Assembly (NCBI GenBank): GCA_022113835.1 | Contig: JAILWY010000027.1 | Span: 2,048,501-2,112,500, forward strand | Origin: Atopsyche davidsoni | Lineage: Eukaryota; Arthropoda; Insecta; Trichoptera; Hydrobiosidae | Direction of reading: 5' to 3' | DNA: 64,000 bases | Program-made: the position numbers and the translations under genes | Part shown: one piece after another, positions 11,015 to 22,294 of the stretch | Numbering within the stretch: the stretch's first letter is position 1 | Layout of the letters: each line of letters starts with the position of its first letter | Notes under the pieces: model-generated | The model's database searches: none | What the model was told of the DNA's origin: nothing | The model's input: only the letters and a program-made list of their open reading frames with translations

Positions 11015-11474
11015 ATGGATCCATTGCCTCAAGCGCTGAGCTCGGCGGAGCGAAACGACTCGCCTCAGATGAAAAAACAGACTTTCAAAAATAAAATGCA
11101 ACTCCCTTCGTTTGTTCAAAGTGAGAGTAAAAAGAACGGAATAACCCATAGTGGATTGTTGCTGTGTGGGTTGTGTTTTTTCAGCTTTTCCATGAGTATG
11201 TACTCCACGTACAGGGGCGGGATCCTCGAAGGGAGGGTCATGGACTTGGAGGAGCGGTTCTTCAGGCTTCAGCACTCCGTGCTGGAGCCCAGTGAGACTC
11301 TGATGGTGCGACTGAGGAGAGAGATCGAAGGGAGGTTCCAGCAGCGGATGTCCAGAGAGGCGGTCTCTACGGGAAGACGTCTTCTGTCTGCACAACTGGA
11401 CCAGGAGAAGGATTCCGGCTTCACCAAACTGCTGCGGAGGATCAGGGATACCAACGACTGCAGCTGTCCACCAG
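11015..11474 (+). CDS. first coding exon of a transmembrane (MACIT-type) collagen
   Basis: This is a 5'-complete, 3'-partial CDS of 153 codons plus one base. The predicted product is a type II single-pass membrane protein. Residues 1-45 are cytoplasmic, basic and without a signal peptide. About 46-65 (GLLLCGLCFFSFSM region) is hydrophobic. About 70-140 is charged and heptad-like (LEGRVMDLEERFFRL), fitting a trimerising coiled coil, with a furin-like RLRR at 99-102. The end, NDCSCPPG (148-154), matches the start of a collagen Gly-X-Y region. This order is that of the XIII/XXIII/XXV collagens and Drosophila CG42342. The start has good context (AAAAATGG). A donor (CCAG|GTGTGT) after 11474 splits a Gly codon in phase 1, usual in this family. 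The frame beyond it (to 11623) is intronic. No later exon is visible in the window. Confidence 0.7.
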
Positions 11475-12190
11475 GTGTGTTATTTGTTATGTTTACTTTA
11501 AAAAATCTCAAAAATAAATTGATGCTATATAATTGTATTTTAAAGAGGTTAAAAGTTTTTATTCACTTAAAAACTATGAAGTTTTTATTCAAACTTGAAA
11601 CGACGCATGAAAGAAAGTATTAGATAAATTAATCAATTATTATTCGTATCTATTCGTATTTACAGTAGACGTGATTGGGTAACCTTATTATAAATTTAGC
11701 ATGAAGTTATAAAGTGGCGATTATATCATTTTCCCTTTCCAGCATCGATAAGAGTGAAGCATTATAATGATACGAAGGTTTTGGAGCATATTTATGAATA
11801 AGCAAATATATTTTTGTTCGTTAAAAAAACACCGTACTTTTCGTTTGAAAGTCTGTAAAAAAGTAATATTTTCATAACGTATATATTTTTTAAATTAAAA
11901 TAATATGCTTATTTATTTTGTATAATATGATGTTCTGCCTTGTAAATATAATATAAGGGATGAAGGAAGATCATTGAACCCACTTTACATAAAAGCGTTT
12001 TTAACATAGTACGAATAAGAATATTACTATATGTACAGTAAATTTTCATAAGAAATACGTTTTGAAGCTGTAAAAAAATGAATAAAACAATTGCTAATAT
12101 ATCTATAAATAATTTATATATGAAAAAACCAAGTTGTTTTCAACAAAATTTTATATTCCAATAAATTATTGCAGAGCTACAAAAAACACT
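11475..12190 (+). other. start of putative collagen intron 1
   Basis: It begins GTGTGTTATT. The sequence becomes AT-rich at once, in contrast to the exon. No collagen Gly-X-Y coding repeat is found to the right anywhere in the window, so either the intron exceeds 52 kb or later exons are too short to recognise. Long first introns are common for this gene type. Confidence 0.45.
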
Positions 12191-12195
12191 GCGAT

Positions 12196-12263
12196 TGTCT
12201 TTTTTACGTAAAAGCTATGAGATGCTCGCCCAAAAGGCGTGGGCTCGAACCCCACATAAGACA
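12196..12263 (+). pseudogene. tRNA-like sequence (Leu/Ser-type 3' half)
   Basis: TGTCTTT at the 5' end can pair with AAGACA at the 3' end. A GGCG variable-arm-like hairpin (CGCC/GGCG) is followed by a perfect T-arm, GTGGG CTCGAAC CCCAC. The D-arm and anticodon arm are degenerate. The 3' half resembles tRNA-Leu/Ser. It is probably a tRNA pseudogene or a SINE head rather than a working tRNA. Confidence 0.45.
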
Positions 12264-13735
12264 AGTGTTGAAGTATTGAGTAAGTTTATTTATAAGTTTC
12301 CAATAATTGTATTCTGAGACATCGCGCGTTTCTGTGACTTACAACAAGACGTCTCGAAGTTATTCTATTTATGGAAATGCAAGTAGATTTAGCCATCGTT
12401 AATTACGAGACAGCGTTGATATTTTTAGTAACAGTTGGTAGTTATGTTCTTTGAGTATTTTATATACAAGGCTTAAAGCTATACATAAAAAACTAAGGTA
12501 GGTATTTAAAAAAATACATATACTATGATGTGAAATTGAAATGAAAATATATGGTCTAATTTTATACTTTTATATTCGTATCAAAGAGTGAATCAAAACA
12601 ACAAAAACGTTACACGAAAGAGATATACTATTTTAAGGAATGATAATGTGTTTGTGAGTTTATTGTGCAAAAAATATTTAGTCAGTAGAGTAAAAGTTTA
12701 TTCACAGATTTATTATTACTCCACACGTTACAACATTTAAAAAAATCACTTAATATAAAAAAAATATATGTTGGAATGAATACCTCAATTAATTTATATT
12801 ATGTATCCTCAACAGGGTGGTTTTATTTTTAGTACTTTAAATAAAATTTTAAAAAATACATCAGTAGGTTATCTATCATTATATCCAAACCATTTAGTTT
12901 TTCATATTTAATTAAATTATTTCAATAGTCAATTTTCATTGACATTCTGAAAACGTAATTGGGTTAAAAATGCAAATTTATTAAATATCTAATTATTCTC
13001 ATTGGTGCTTAGTAAAAGACAAAGTAAGCATTTAAAATCAAACCCTGTACGGAAGTTTAAATTAACTTTTCGCAAATTTAGCAAGACATGTACCTGTCTT
13101 CGTTTCAGCTTTATTGAGGTTATTAATAACCACAACTTGCAATTAAAATGAGACCATATAATTTAGCAAAATAAACCCGACAAGAAAAAACGCACGCTGA
13201 TTGATCAGAGAACATAAAATTTTCTTATGGTTACATAAAAAAAAAAACGTCGTAGAAAAATCTGACATTAATATTTAAGTCATTTAATTAACATATTTTT
13301 TTTTCATATTTATATTATTAACATAGGTTATCAATAAAAACTTTTATCAATACCATCATAAGTTGCATTTGAAAATTTTAAAAAATAGTGTTGTATTAAC
13401 AGTGTAATTTTTTAGCGTCATGAAATAGTTTGCATTATTCATTGAGTAAAATCTGCACTAGATTAAGCATTGAGTGTACTATTTATTACAACACAGCTGG
13501 AATATGAACTTTTATTTCTTTATCTTCCAATCACAAGCTTGTTCCTCGAAACTAGATTAATACAATATGCTCTATCCAGTTTATCCAGTTAAAATATTTA
13601 CATTTTTTAGTAGACAATGCTGATTTGGAATTTGTCTATCAACTTTATACTGACAGGCATTGTATTTTTTTTTTATGTATACATGAAGTGATCATTCTCA
13701 ATACAAGAAAATTACAGACATGTATTGGCCCAGGA
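12264..13735. other. AT-rich noncoding DNA
   Basis: No gene, RNA or repeat is recognised in this intron-like stretch. Confidence 0.5.
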
Positions 13736-14345
13736 TAAACGAGGATTCGACCATCTCAGTGAGATGGTCATAAATCTCCTCTGAAGAGTCACTTGAAGAA
13801 GAAATGAACCATTTGTTTTTAAGGTTTAATTTTAGTCGGGTCACAGGTTGTGTTGATTGAATAGACCTGAGAAACACTTAATTCCTTTAAGAGCCCCAGA
13901 ACCAGAAGTCCAAGGCGGATGCGAGGCTCGGCGTCCACTTCAAAGGCGTCTTAATAAATAACTACTCCGTTCATATCCTGGTGTCACTCCGCCCAAGCCT
14001 CGGCCGGTCTGGTGCTCGGCCAATGATTTAAGACGTAATCACTCCATAAAACACTCTTACTATGCCTGCACGATACCATGTACTCAAAAACAAACAAACA
14101 GACACAGTGCCATGTAGTTTTTTGACAGTGAGCGCTTTAGCCTCTTCGCTTTGGCTTCTACGGAACAAACGTCTGAAAACTTCGGCCAGCCGATTGCGAT
14201 TAGAGCCAAGCAGTAGTATTCGGATTATTTAAACAGAAAATCAGTAAATACGATATATACATACAAAATCAACAATTCTTCTTCTTTGGGTGCCTCTCCT
14301 CAGAGGAGGTTGATGACCACCTCTCTGAGCATATACTTATGCATC
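13736..14345. repeat. GC-richer block bounded by inverted LINE/SINE-like 3' tails
   Basis: At 13760-13806 a 21-base palindrome (GACCATCTCA, G, TGAGATGGTC) runs into a CTCCTCTGAAGAG...GAAGAAGAA tail on the plus strand. At 14280-14345 a related tail lies on the minus strand (TGGTCATCAACCTCCTCTG, then AGGCACCC and AAGAAGAAG). Both look like 3' ends of one retroelement family with a purine-rich tail, facing each other. The ~470 bases between are GC-richer (13900-14040) and unassigned. Confidence 0.4.
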
Positions 14346-16375
14346 ATTTTAACATTCATCGCACTCAAAATATATATTTTTTGTAGTGTATGAAATTATT
14401 GTTTAACATACATCTTATAGTAGTGAAAGTAAGAAAAATCATAATTGTAATACTAGGAAATGTGTGTTTAATATAATATATTCAGGAACAAAGCGAAGCG
14501 TTCCCGGAACTGCTAAAAGCACTTACGAACACTTCTGCACCTGCTAATATTTAGTGTATACGTTGTTGCTATCGAAATATTGAGGTTGTGTGTGGCAATA
14601 CCAAATTTCTGTAAATATTGAAGATTCGTGTAAAATCAACGCTTTTTCCTCTAAAAAGTTTGATTAAATTATTACAAAAGAAATAAAAGTTTGGCTTAAA
14701 TTCTTGTTTTTAAATACTGTAATATAATAAAATGCGTGCTTTACTCAGTTACAAATGAAAGTATAACTATTTTATTGAATATACGATTTGGTTTTTTTAT
14801 GAAAAAATATCTTAAAAAATACACGAAACTCTTTACATTTTAAACTAATAAATAAAAAAAAAATAAACTTATTTTATTACTGTAATTTTTAATTAAATAA
14901 AGATTTTATGTAAAACTTACCCTACTCTCACATTCAACAGATTCTAAAAAAACAATTTAGTGTTTGATAGGGGAAGGGAACAATTGTAACATTGTATGTA
15001 AGTTATTATATAATTAAGGATATGAAAAGGGGTTGAGTAGTTAATTATGCCCAAATACAGAAGTTTACTCCAAATTAAAGGAGCCTAAATTGTACATGGT
15101 ACAAGGCGCACGTATTATTAAATTAACTTAACTTCTAAGATTTCTACATATCCCCATACAAAAGCCAGAAGCTATGGACAGAAACACTCGTTCGAAGAAA
15201 ATTTACTGAGTAATTTAAGAGTCTCGAATATCATATTTTCTTATAATCAGGCATGTTAAGGAATTAACTTTATGATTATTTATGCTCAATTTTACTCAAT
15301 ATTTAAAAAGAGTAGAAACGGAAACAAACTTTGGCAGATTTGTTTAGTCAACAAATTTAAAGCAAACTCTAAAAATAGTAAAATAATATCAGATAATTAT
15401 CAATTAATAATTTTTAACAGTGAATTTTTGTTAGTAATATTTGTAAACGGAAAGTTTAAGGCAGTGAAACCTTTTTTGTGCTAGTTTAACTTGAGATTAT
15501 GAATTTATATTGAAAATATCTCATGTTGAGGCCCCTTATTTTATTTTAGTAAAAAATGTGGTTTTTAAAGCCACTTTTCATATCATATATGTTATGAAGT
15601 ACCATAAAAGCATTTTTATGATTCTTGTGAATTTTGATGTTCAAACGGTTTGAATAAGGTTTGATTATTTTTATTTTACAACATCTTAATTAAAATTGTT
15701 CTGTGATCCAGAGCCAGAGGATGTTTTGGAAAACAATTTGATTAGAAAGATAAGACCCCTATTGCCTCATTATTCTTTATTCCCTTGCACAAATTACCGG
15801 ACAAATGACTCGGGGGGTGCAGAGAGGTACTGAGGATAATTTACTTTTGTAGAGATACAACCCTACTGCAACAAATACTATATCTTTTATTTGTTATATT
15901 TATTTTTAAAAAAAAATGATTTCAACAAAATACAAGAAACTGTTGAGATTCTTAGCTGAGACAGCAAAAGCTGTTTCGTTTGATTAAAAAGTAACATTAA
16001 ACTGACGCATTCGTCTGCAGTTGTAAAACCAATTTAAATTGAAGTTCATTATGTTTCACACATATATAATTCGTACAGTAGAAAATATCCACAAATATTT
16101 TCATTTCATAAGCATATCTTTATTTTCGATGGGTTCGATGTAATTATCAGATATTTTTCCCTCCCAGAACGGTCAATATACTCTCGTCAGGGTTACAAAC
16201 TCTTTCTTGTTTATATTAATAAAAAAATTGGGAATCCAAATCAAATTACTATAATCTCATTACAGATTCCAAAACGAGCTTTAGGGCCATCCATCAAGTC
16301 ATCTTATCTCCCTTATCCGCCTAAATATTAAATAATAAAGGCTCTTTATGGTGATCCTGCGTAAGTCCGAGATGG
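14346..16375. other. AT-rich noncoding DNA
   Basis: No gene recognised. The frame at 15272-15484 (70 codons, Asn/Lys/Ile/Phe-rich) is typical of chance frames in this composition and has no domain. Confidence 0.45.
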
Positions 16376-16379
16376 ATGA

Positions 16380-16485
16380 GGCCTCCTATAGCGCCTGAAG
16401 TTCTTAGGGGGGTGCAAGTTCGTAAGTGGCCCCGGGGCGACAGGGCCCACCCCTGCAGAGGGTGATCCGCCCCTGGTCTAATGCG
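16380..16485 (-). mobile_element. possible hAT-element end fragment
   Basis: Read on the minus strand the segment begins CAGGGGCGGATCACCC and continues GC-rich with GGGGTGGGCCCTGTCGCCCC. CAGGGGCGGATC is a common hAT terminal sequence. No matching second end is seen, so this would be a fragment. The assignment rests on the terminus only. Confidence 0.3.
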
Positions 16486-16600
16486 GCCCTGTTCTCATAT
16501 CCCTACATCCTATCTCATCGTACACTTTCGGATTAGATGCGATGTAACGATACTGAGCGTGGATTAGCTGTGTGCGGATTTATCTGTAAATGGACGAAAT

Positions 16601-17190
16601 GGTGTACGAAAGAATGAAGTAAGACCTCAAGCCGTGATTGGTTGTAAAAGTGACTGGGATCAAAGTCAACTTCGTTCAAAATGTTTTTGAATATATCCCT
16701 ACATCATATACAGGATGACTCCAAATGTATTAAAGATTTTTCAACTTCATTCTACGAAAGAATGAAATAAGACCTCAAGCCGTGATTAGTTGTAAAAGTG
16801 ACTGGAATCAGAATCAACTTCGTTCAAAATTATTTGAAAATATCCCTACTCCATATACAGGTGACTCCAGATGTATTAATGATTTTTCAACTTCATTCTA
16901 CGAAATAATGAAATAAGACCTCAAGCTGTGATTAGTTGTAAAAGTGACTGGAATCAAAGTCAACTTCGTTCAAAACGTTTTTGAATATATCCCTACATCA
17001 TATACAGTATGACTCCAAATGTATTAAAGATTTTTCAATTTTCTACGAAAGAATGAAATAAGACCTCAAGCCGTGATTAGTTGTAAAAGTGACTGGAATC
17101 AAAATCAACTTCGTTCAAAATGTTTTTGAATATATCTCTACACCATATACAGTATGACTCCAAATGTATTTAATATTTTTCAACTGCATT
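16601..17190 (+). repeat. tandem satellite, four ~146-base units
   Basis: The phrase TACGAAAGAATGAA(A/G)TAAG begins units at 16605, 16753, 16899 and 17043 (spacing 148, 146, 144). Each unit continues with ACCTCAAGCCGTGATT, AGTGACTGG.ATCA, CAACTTCGTTCAAAA, ATATCCCTACA, ATATACAG and TGACTCCAAATGTATT. Copies are highly similar, so the expansion is fairly recent. No open frame is conserved across units. It is a minisatellite/satellite block. Confidence 0.8.
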
Positions 17191-18640
17191 TTTAAGTAGA
17201 GTTATAAATTAGCCCTGTGATATCGTGATGTCAATTTTATTACCTGTTGTTCGTACAGGATCAACTGTTTAAGTGCAACGCTATACATATATTTTTTTTA
17301 TATTGATCGCAAATGTATATTACCTTGATCATATGTGTTTTTACATTTTCTTACGTTTACCATTTAAATGAAAATAGCAGGTATAGTAAAAAAAGTTCAA
17401 GTATAATCTATCAAACGTCATGCTTAGATTTTAAAGACATCTAAATAAGTTAATAACTTTTATTTGGGTTCATTTTTTTAAGCACACTATTTTTATTTTT
17501 TCCATTACCAATGACCTTTTAACATTATTTTTATTTTGGATTGGACGAAACACATATTATCCAAAATGGTTTTTATACGACCGCGGCTCAAATCCGTGGT
17601 ACAAAAAAAATAAATAGTAATAAATAGTCGATAAATGGTTCTCTTATCGCATCCCCACACAGCAGTAATAAATAAATGCGGTTAGAAATATATTTTATTG
17701 CCCCTTTATGGGGTGTTTAAAATATATTCGGGGATGAAAATACCATTTATTGTGACAGGGTGACAAATGATGAAATGGGAAATAGTGCAAGTTATAAAAA
17801 CTTCAGACTACAGGGTGCGTAAATACAATTATAATGATGAAACACACAGTACCTCTTAGTTTATTGTATTATTTATAGGAGGGGGGCTTATAATAAACCA
17901 TAAAAAAGAGAACATACGATTTCAACCTTCGTGATACTGTTTTTTAAGATTTTTTTCTTAGAACTCTTAAACTGTCTTTTTTTGTTTGCTTTTCTAGAAT
18001 AAATCAGATTGTTTACAAGCTGGTATAAGGATCACTTATTTTTTAAGTTAGTCTAAAATGATATGTATATAATTTTTCTTTGCTGCGTCAAAATGAAATT
18101 TTTTCAGTTTGCGGATTGATTATCTCATGTATCATTTTTATATGGGGAATTCAAATAAATCCCATGGGTATATAAATATCTCATGAGGATGGACTTCATC
18201 TGTGAGTGCGTACACGCCACTTCCGCGCATGCTTCCCATCATCGTCCATGGTGTCACTGACCTCCTAGGGAGCTATCACAGCCACGGACTCTCAACCAAG
18301 TCTACATCACAATTTTTTTCCATATAAGAGTATATATAGATAAAATTATACATATTTTCTTATCAATCATAAATATTTAATAAAATCGGCTTCACACTTA
18401 TATTTATGGAGATAACTTCTTTGGTTCAGGATAAGAGTTGTACCCAAAACGTCGTAGAGTGGCTCTAACCATTCGTTTACATCAAAACAGGATTTTTTTG
18501 TCATGTTGTTATTAAATACTAAAAGAATATCCACATTTTTTTCCCGTGCAGGTTAATTGTGATTACAACATGTTAGTAATGAATTTATAAGGAAAATCTA
18601 TGAGAAAAATAACCGTATTTTATTTTTATTCTCGCTTTCA
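17191..18640. other. AT-rich noncoding DNA
   Basis: No gene recognised. A GC-richer patch at 18190-18300 (TCATGAGGATGGACTTCATC onward) has no open frame of note. Confidence 0.45.
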
Positions 18641-18649
18641 TATGTGTGA

Positions 18650-18905
18650 ATTGCTAAGTGCGGTGCATTGCGCGCGTCCCACCGTTGAAGAGCCCTAAAT
18701 TAGACGAATCTCTCGAACGGACGTCGGTATTACAGGACCACTATGGCCGTCAACAAGCAATTGTCGGTATTGTGTGTCCGTCACTGGCAATAGGGTTCAT
18801 TATCCCGTGCGACCGCCGGACCCTTCCCGATACTAATCTCCTACTTACGGCCGCGTTAATGCCACTCAAATTTGACACGTATTGTAAAATTGATAAGGAA
18901 CCCTA
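18650..18905. other. CpG-rich island without recognised gene
   Basis: About 250 bases are far richer in CpG than their neighbours (GCGCGCGTCCCACCG, GCGACCGCCGGACCC, ACGGCCGCGTTAATGCC). An 82-codon plus-strand frame runs through it, but its translation shows no domain and the frame has no splice sites or preferred start context. It is a candidate conserved noncoding or regulatory block, or a decayed insertion. Confidence 0.3.
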
Positions 18906-19234
18906 ATTCGATTATAAAAATAAGTTGTCTCCTTGATTGTATTACGTTTGACATGGGATGGGAATTGTACTTTCTTCTTACCTAAACGAATACCTCTCAA
19001 TAATTATAAAAGAAACCAAATGGCTAGGAGAGCTCAAACGCCTTTCAAGGGATTTTTAGGATTGCAATAAGGCTAATTATATGTGTTTTTTTCGATTCCA
19101 GGGGACAAATGATTTAGTAAGAAGTTTTTTTGTGCTACAAACACATGCGTAATGCAGTCTAAACGCTTCTATCTACAAAGTTATCTGTTTTTCTTTGCAG
19201 CCTTTCGGGAAAAGCAGTATGCTTGAAGAGTCCA

Positions 19235-19800
19235 CACTTTTTACTTAAGGGTCTAGGTCCCATAATCGAGTTTTTTGATCATTTTCTTTTTGCAAAAAAT
19301 CAACTGCACCAATCAAAAGATTTAAATGCAAAAAGTTTGAAACATCTCTTCTTCCGAACAGAATATATTTTTATTTCTTATAACTTTACTATAAATATGT
19401 GTTTTTCCGATTAAAGTGTACGGATTCGAAGATTCGTCATGTCGCTTTTCCAAGAGTCCTAAACATTTAAAAGTCTTTTTTTAAATTGGAATTAAAAGAT
19501 TAAATATAAACCCTGTGCGATATATTATTTTAAAAATTAAAAAAAAAAAATCTTTAACAAACTTTGGTTTTGAAAAGTCGTCATTTTATCAAATTTTTCA
19601 ACATCTTCAAGATTTTATTTTTCCCTGAAAATGGACGTTAATTAAATAATAAAAAATAGATAAATATAATTTATAGTATTAAAAATACTTTGTAAAAAAA
19701 TCATCTTTCTATGTAGAAAAATAAAGTGACAATTAAATTAATTAAATGACACGATTTCGCCAGGTAATGGACTGCCTCTGGAAGCATCTGCCTGAACATG
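19235..19800 (-). repeat. family D dispersed repeat, inverted copy
   Basis: On the minus strand this matches both units of the 27.4-28.9 kb duplication over ~540 bases: CAGTCCATTACCTGGCGAAAT at its start, the GATGTTGAAAAATT.GATAAAATGACGAC block in the middle, and TTTTTTGATTGGTGCAGT near its end. It differs by lacking the 30-base hairpin insertion, reading GATGCTTCCAGAGGCAGTCC directly. Noncoding; class unknown. Ends near TTAAGGC and CCCTTAA are suggestive but not proof of a DNA transposon. Confidence 0.65.
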
Positions 19801-19904
19801 AATTAGCCGCACTTATTGTAAAATATATTATTAAAAAATGTATAAGTAACACACGACGAGAATAATTTAAATATCGCAGCACGAGGTACTGTTTATGTGA
19901 TTAT

Positions 19905-20160
19905 ATTTAGACAACCCCATGGATGATAGCATCTACATCTCTCCCCGTCCAATAGGACCATACATTAAGCACTGTACACAGTACAGAGAGGACATCAGTT
20001 CGGGGCATAATACAGGACCGGCTGCAGTGGCAGACCCATTTTTCACCCCCCGTGGCAGGTTTAATCTTCCACCCCCGAAACAATGACAATAGTCCAGCCG
20101 TGGACCGCACTTGATCAGGGACAATGGACGCTGCAGGGCTGCACAGAATTGTAAAGCTTA
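19905..20160. other. GC-richer unassigned segment
   Basis: The plus strand has an open stretch from about 19912 to 20085 (Pro-, Gly- and Arg-rich) interrupted by stops, and the minus strand has overlapping frames of 63-67 codons. Neither resembles a family I can name. A decayed retroelement ORF is possible. Confidence 0.25.
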
Positions 20161-22140
20161 TAAATAAAGACTAAGTCTAAGTGTTAAGATGCACTTTGTG
20201 AATTCTAGTTATGCAATCTGTATATGTAAAACTCAAACTCAAAAACCGGCGGTTATTTGGCTGCTACAGGCTTTAGAACCCCCCAACCGATGTGCCCCAA
20301 ACCGGTTTCATTTGAAAGCCAATAATACTAAGATCATTTTAGACCACTTAAATTAAACAATTAATAATCAAATTCGGTTTATTAATTAGGTAGATTTTCA
20401 ACATTTTGCGGTCGCGAATACTTATCAAAAAAAAAACTGTTATGTTCGCGGATAATGCAGGCTACCAACAAAAAAAAAACTGATCTTGTTGTTTGTTAAG
20501 ATTAGTATGACGTTGGCGTTGTATAATGCAGGCTGCCATAACAACAACAAAAAAACAACACAGAACTGTCATTCATTTGCGAACAGATCTTTTCATCATA
20601 TTTACGTACAATCCTGTTTGGTCGGAAATCAAAGACTTGCTATTACAGTTACAGTTAGAGTTTTCAAACAAAAACTCATGGATCTCACGATAAAAAATCA
20701 TATATACGGCAAAGTGCAATGCTAGATGTATAAATAAAAAAGTATTTTATTTCTTTATTTAGCATAGTAGCACATAAAGCAAATTAACATGGTTGAAAAA
20801 TTTTGGTAAGACATAGAGTGTACTTACCTAAAAAAAAAAGTTTGTACATAAAACGCTTACAAACAAAACAAGACGTTATCTCTAGTTAATTGTTTATTTA
20901 CTTTTTTTAGAACTCGTTTTTTTTTACCTGTTAAAAAAATATACTTACATTACAGTCCCGTTAGGCAGAGGTAAGAGCACTGTTTAAAAATCATTAAATT
21001 GGTGTGAATTCATTAAAAAATTTCAGTCGATTGCAATTTGTAATGAAAAGTTCATTTATTTTTTTCACTTTTAATACTCATGCTTATATTTTTAACCCGA
21101 TTTGAAATTTACAAGATTTTAATGACGCTATTATTAGTACAGTACAGTACATTTTTGTACATGAAATCACAATCACTCCTTTAGTTATATGCTATGTAAT
21201 AATAATCTCATCATTTAAATTCCATGTTATCAAAACTCACCAACCCTGAGGCATGAAATAATATCCTGAAATTATTAAATTTCTCCACCACCGACCCTTG
21301 CAGAGGCCTTGTTTCCTGTCCCCACTGACCGCTGCAGGCTTCCTGGAGGCGTGGAGAGGGTGGAGGGTAGTTTTTGCATCATATTTCAGCCCCCAGTTAT
21401 AAATAAGGGAACATAAAGTCGTTGAGAGGTATAAAGAATGAATGATTGCTCGCCTTTTCGTAGTTTGCTTGTATTTTATGTAAGAATTTCTTTATTTAAA
21501 GCTCTTAGTAAATATAAACAGTTTTTATTGCACCCCTATTTTATTTTTTATTATTTTTAAACAAGAATACATAAAAAGCTAGTGCCTCGTTTGTAAATTC
21601 AATGGTTTAATATATTTTGGTATGATATTTTTAAATAAATATTAAAGTAGTTTTTTGTGCGGAACATATATTTAAAAACTAAAAAAAACACACGTGCGAG
21701 CTTAAATGTTCAAATAAGTTTATTTTTTTTACATAAAAAGAATGTAGGAACGTAAATAATATTTTTATGGACATCCTTTGTTTTAAAAAATATTTTTACA
21801 ATTTCTCATTTTTAAAGATACAACATAGAAGTAACATTTTTTTCCGCAAATATAGAATAAAAATGTGGGCTTTACATATTTTTTTTATACTTCTTTTTCA
21901 ATTGTTAAATATTTTTTTAAAATATCATTATATTTTAAGAATAAGAACTAAATTAAAATCAAAAAACATTATACGGAAGGACTGTTTAGTAAGAAATGTA
22001 AGCTGTAGATGTATTTAAAATCTAACAATTTTTGCATTGAGTCAAATAAAATAATACTTGATATAAAATTATTTTTTTTGTTTTGTGAATTAAAAATATG
22101 AATTTTGAAATAATAGTTTTTTACAAATACATATTAGAAA
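20161..22140. other. AT-rich noncoding DNA
   Basis: No gene recognised. A GC-richer patch at 21270-21375 (CTTGCAGAGGCCTTGTTTCC onward) has no coding signal. The frames at 20486-20725 and 21767-22018 look like chance frames. Confidence 0.45.
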
Positions 22141-22142
22141 TG

Positions 22143-22294
22143 TTGTATTTTTGACAGAGAGTACTTGGAGGAAATCCATTTTGATATTTTGAATAATAAG
22201 TAATGTTTGAAAGGTTGACGAAACCGGTCACCAATAAAAATCTATATGAGGAAAAATCACTCAAGTATTTTACTTGTTATTTAAAATATTAAAA
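22143..22294 (+). mobile_element. family A inverted-repeat element, deleted copy
   Basis: TTTTTGACAGAGAGTACTTG opens the copy. The centre is shortened to GTTTGAAAGGTTGACGAAAC followed by CGGTCACCAATAAAAA, so one half of the hairpin core is lost. It ends with AAAAATCACTCAAGTATTTT and the AT-rich arm. Noncoding. Confidence 0.6.

Noticed and set aside
11475..11623. Extension of the collagen frame to the TAG at 11621
   Set aside because: After GTGTGT the sequence becomes AT-rich and Lys/Phe/Leu-rich with no Gly-X-Y pattern; the splice donor in a split Gly codon is the better explanation.
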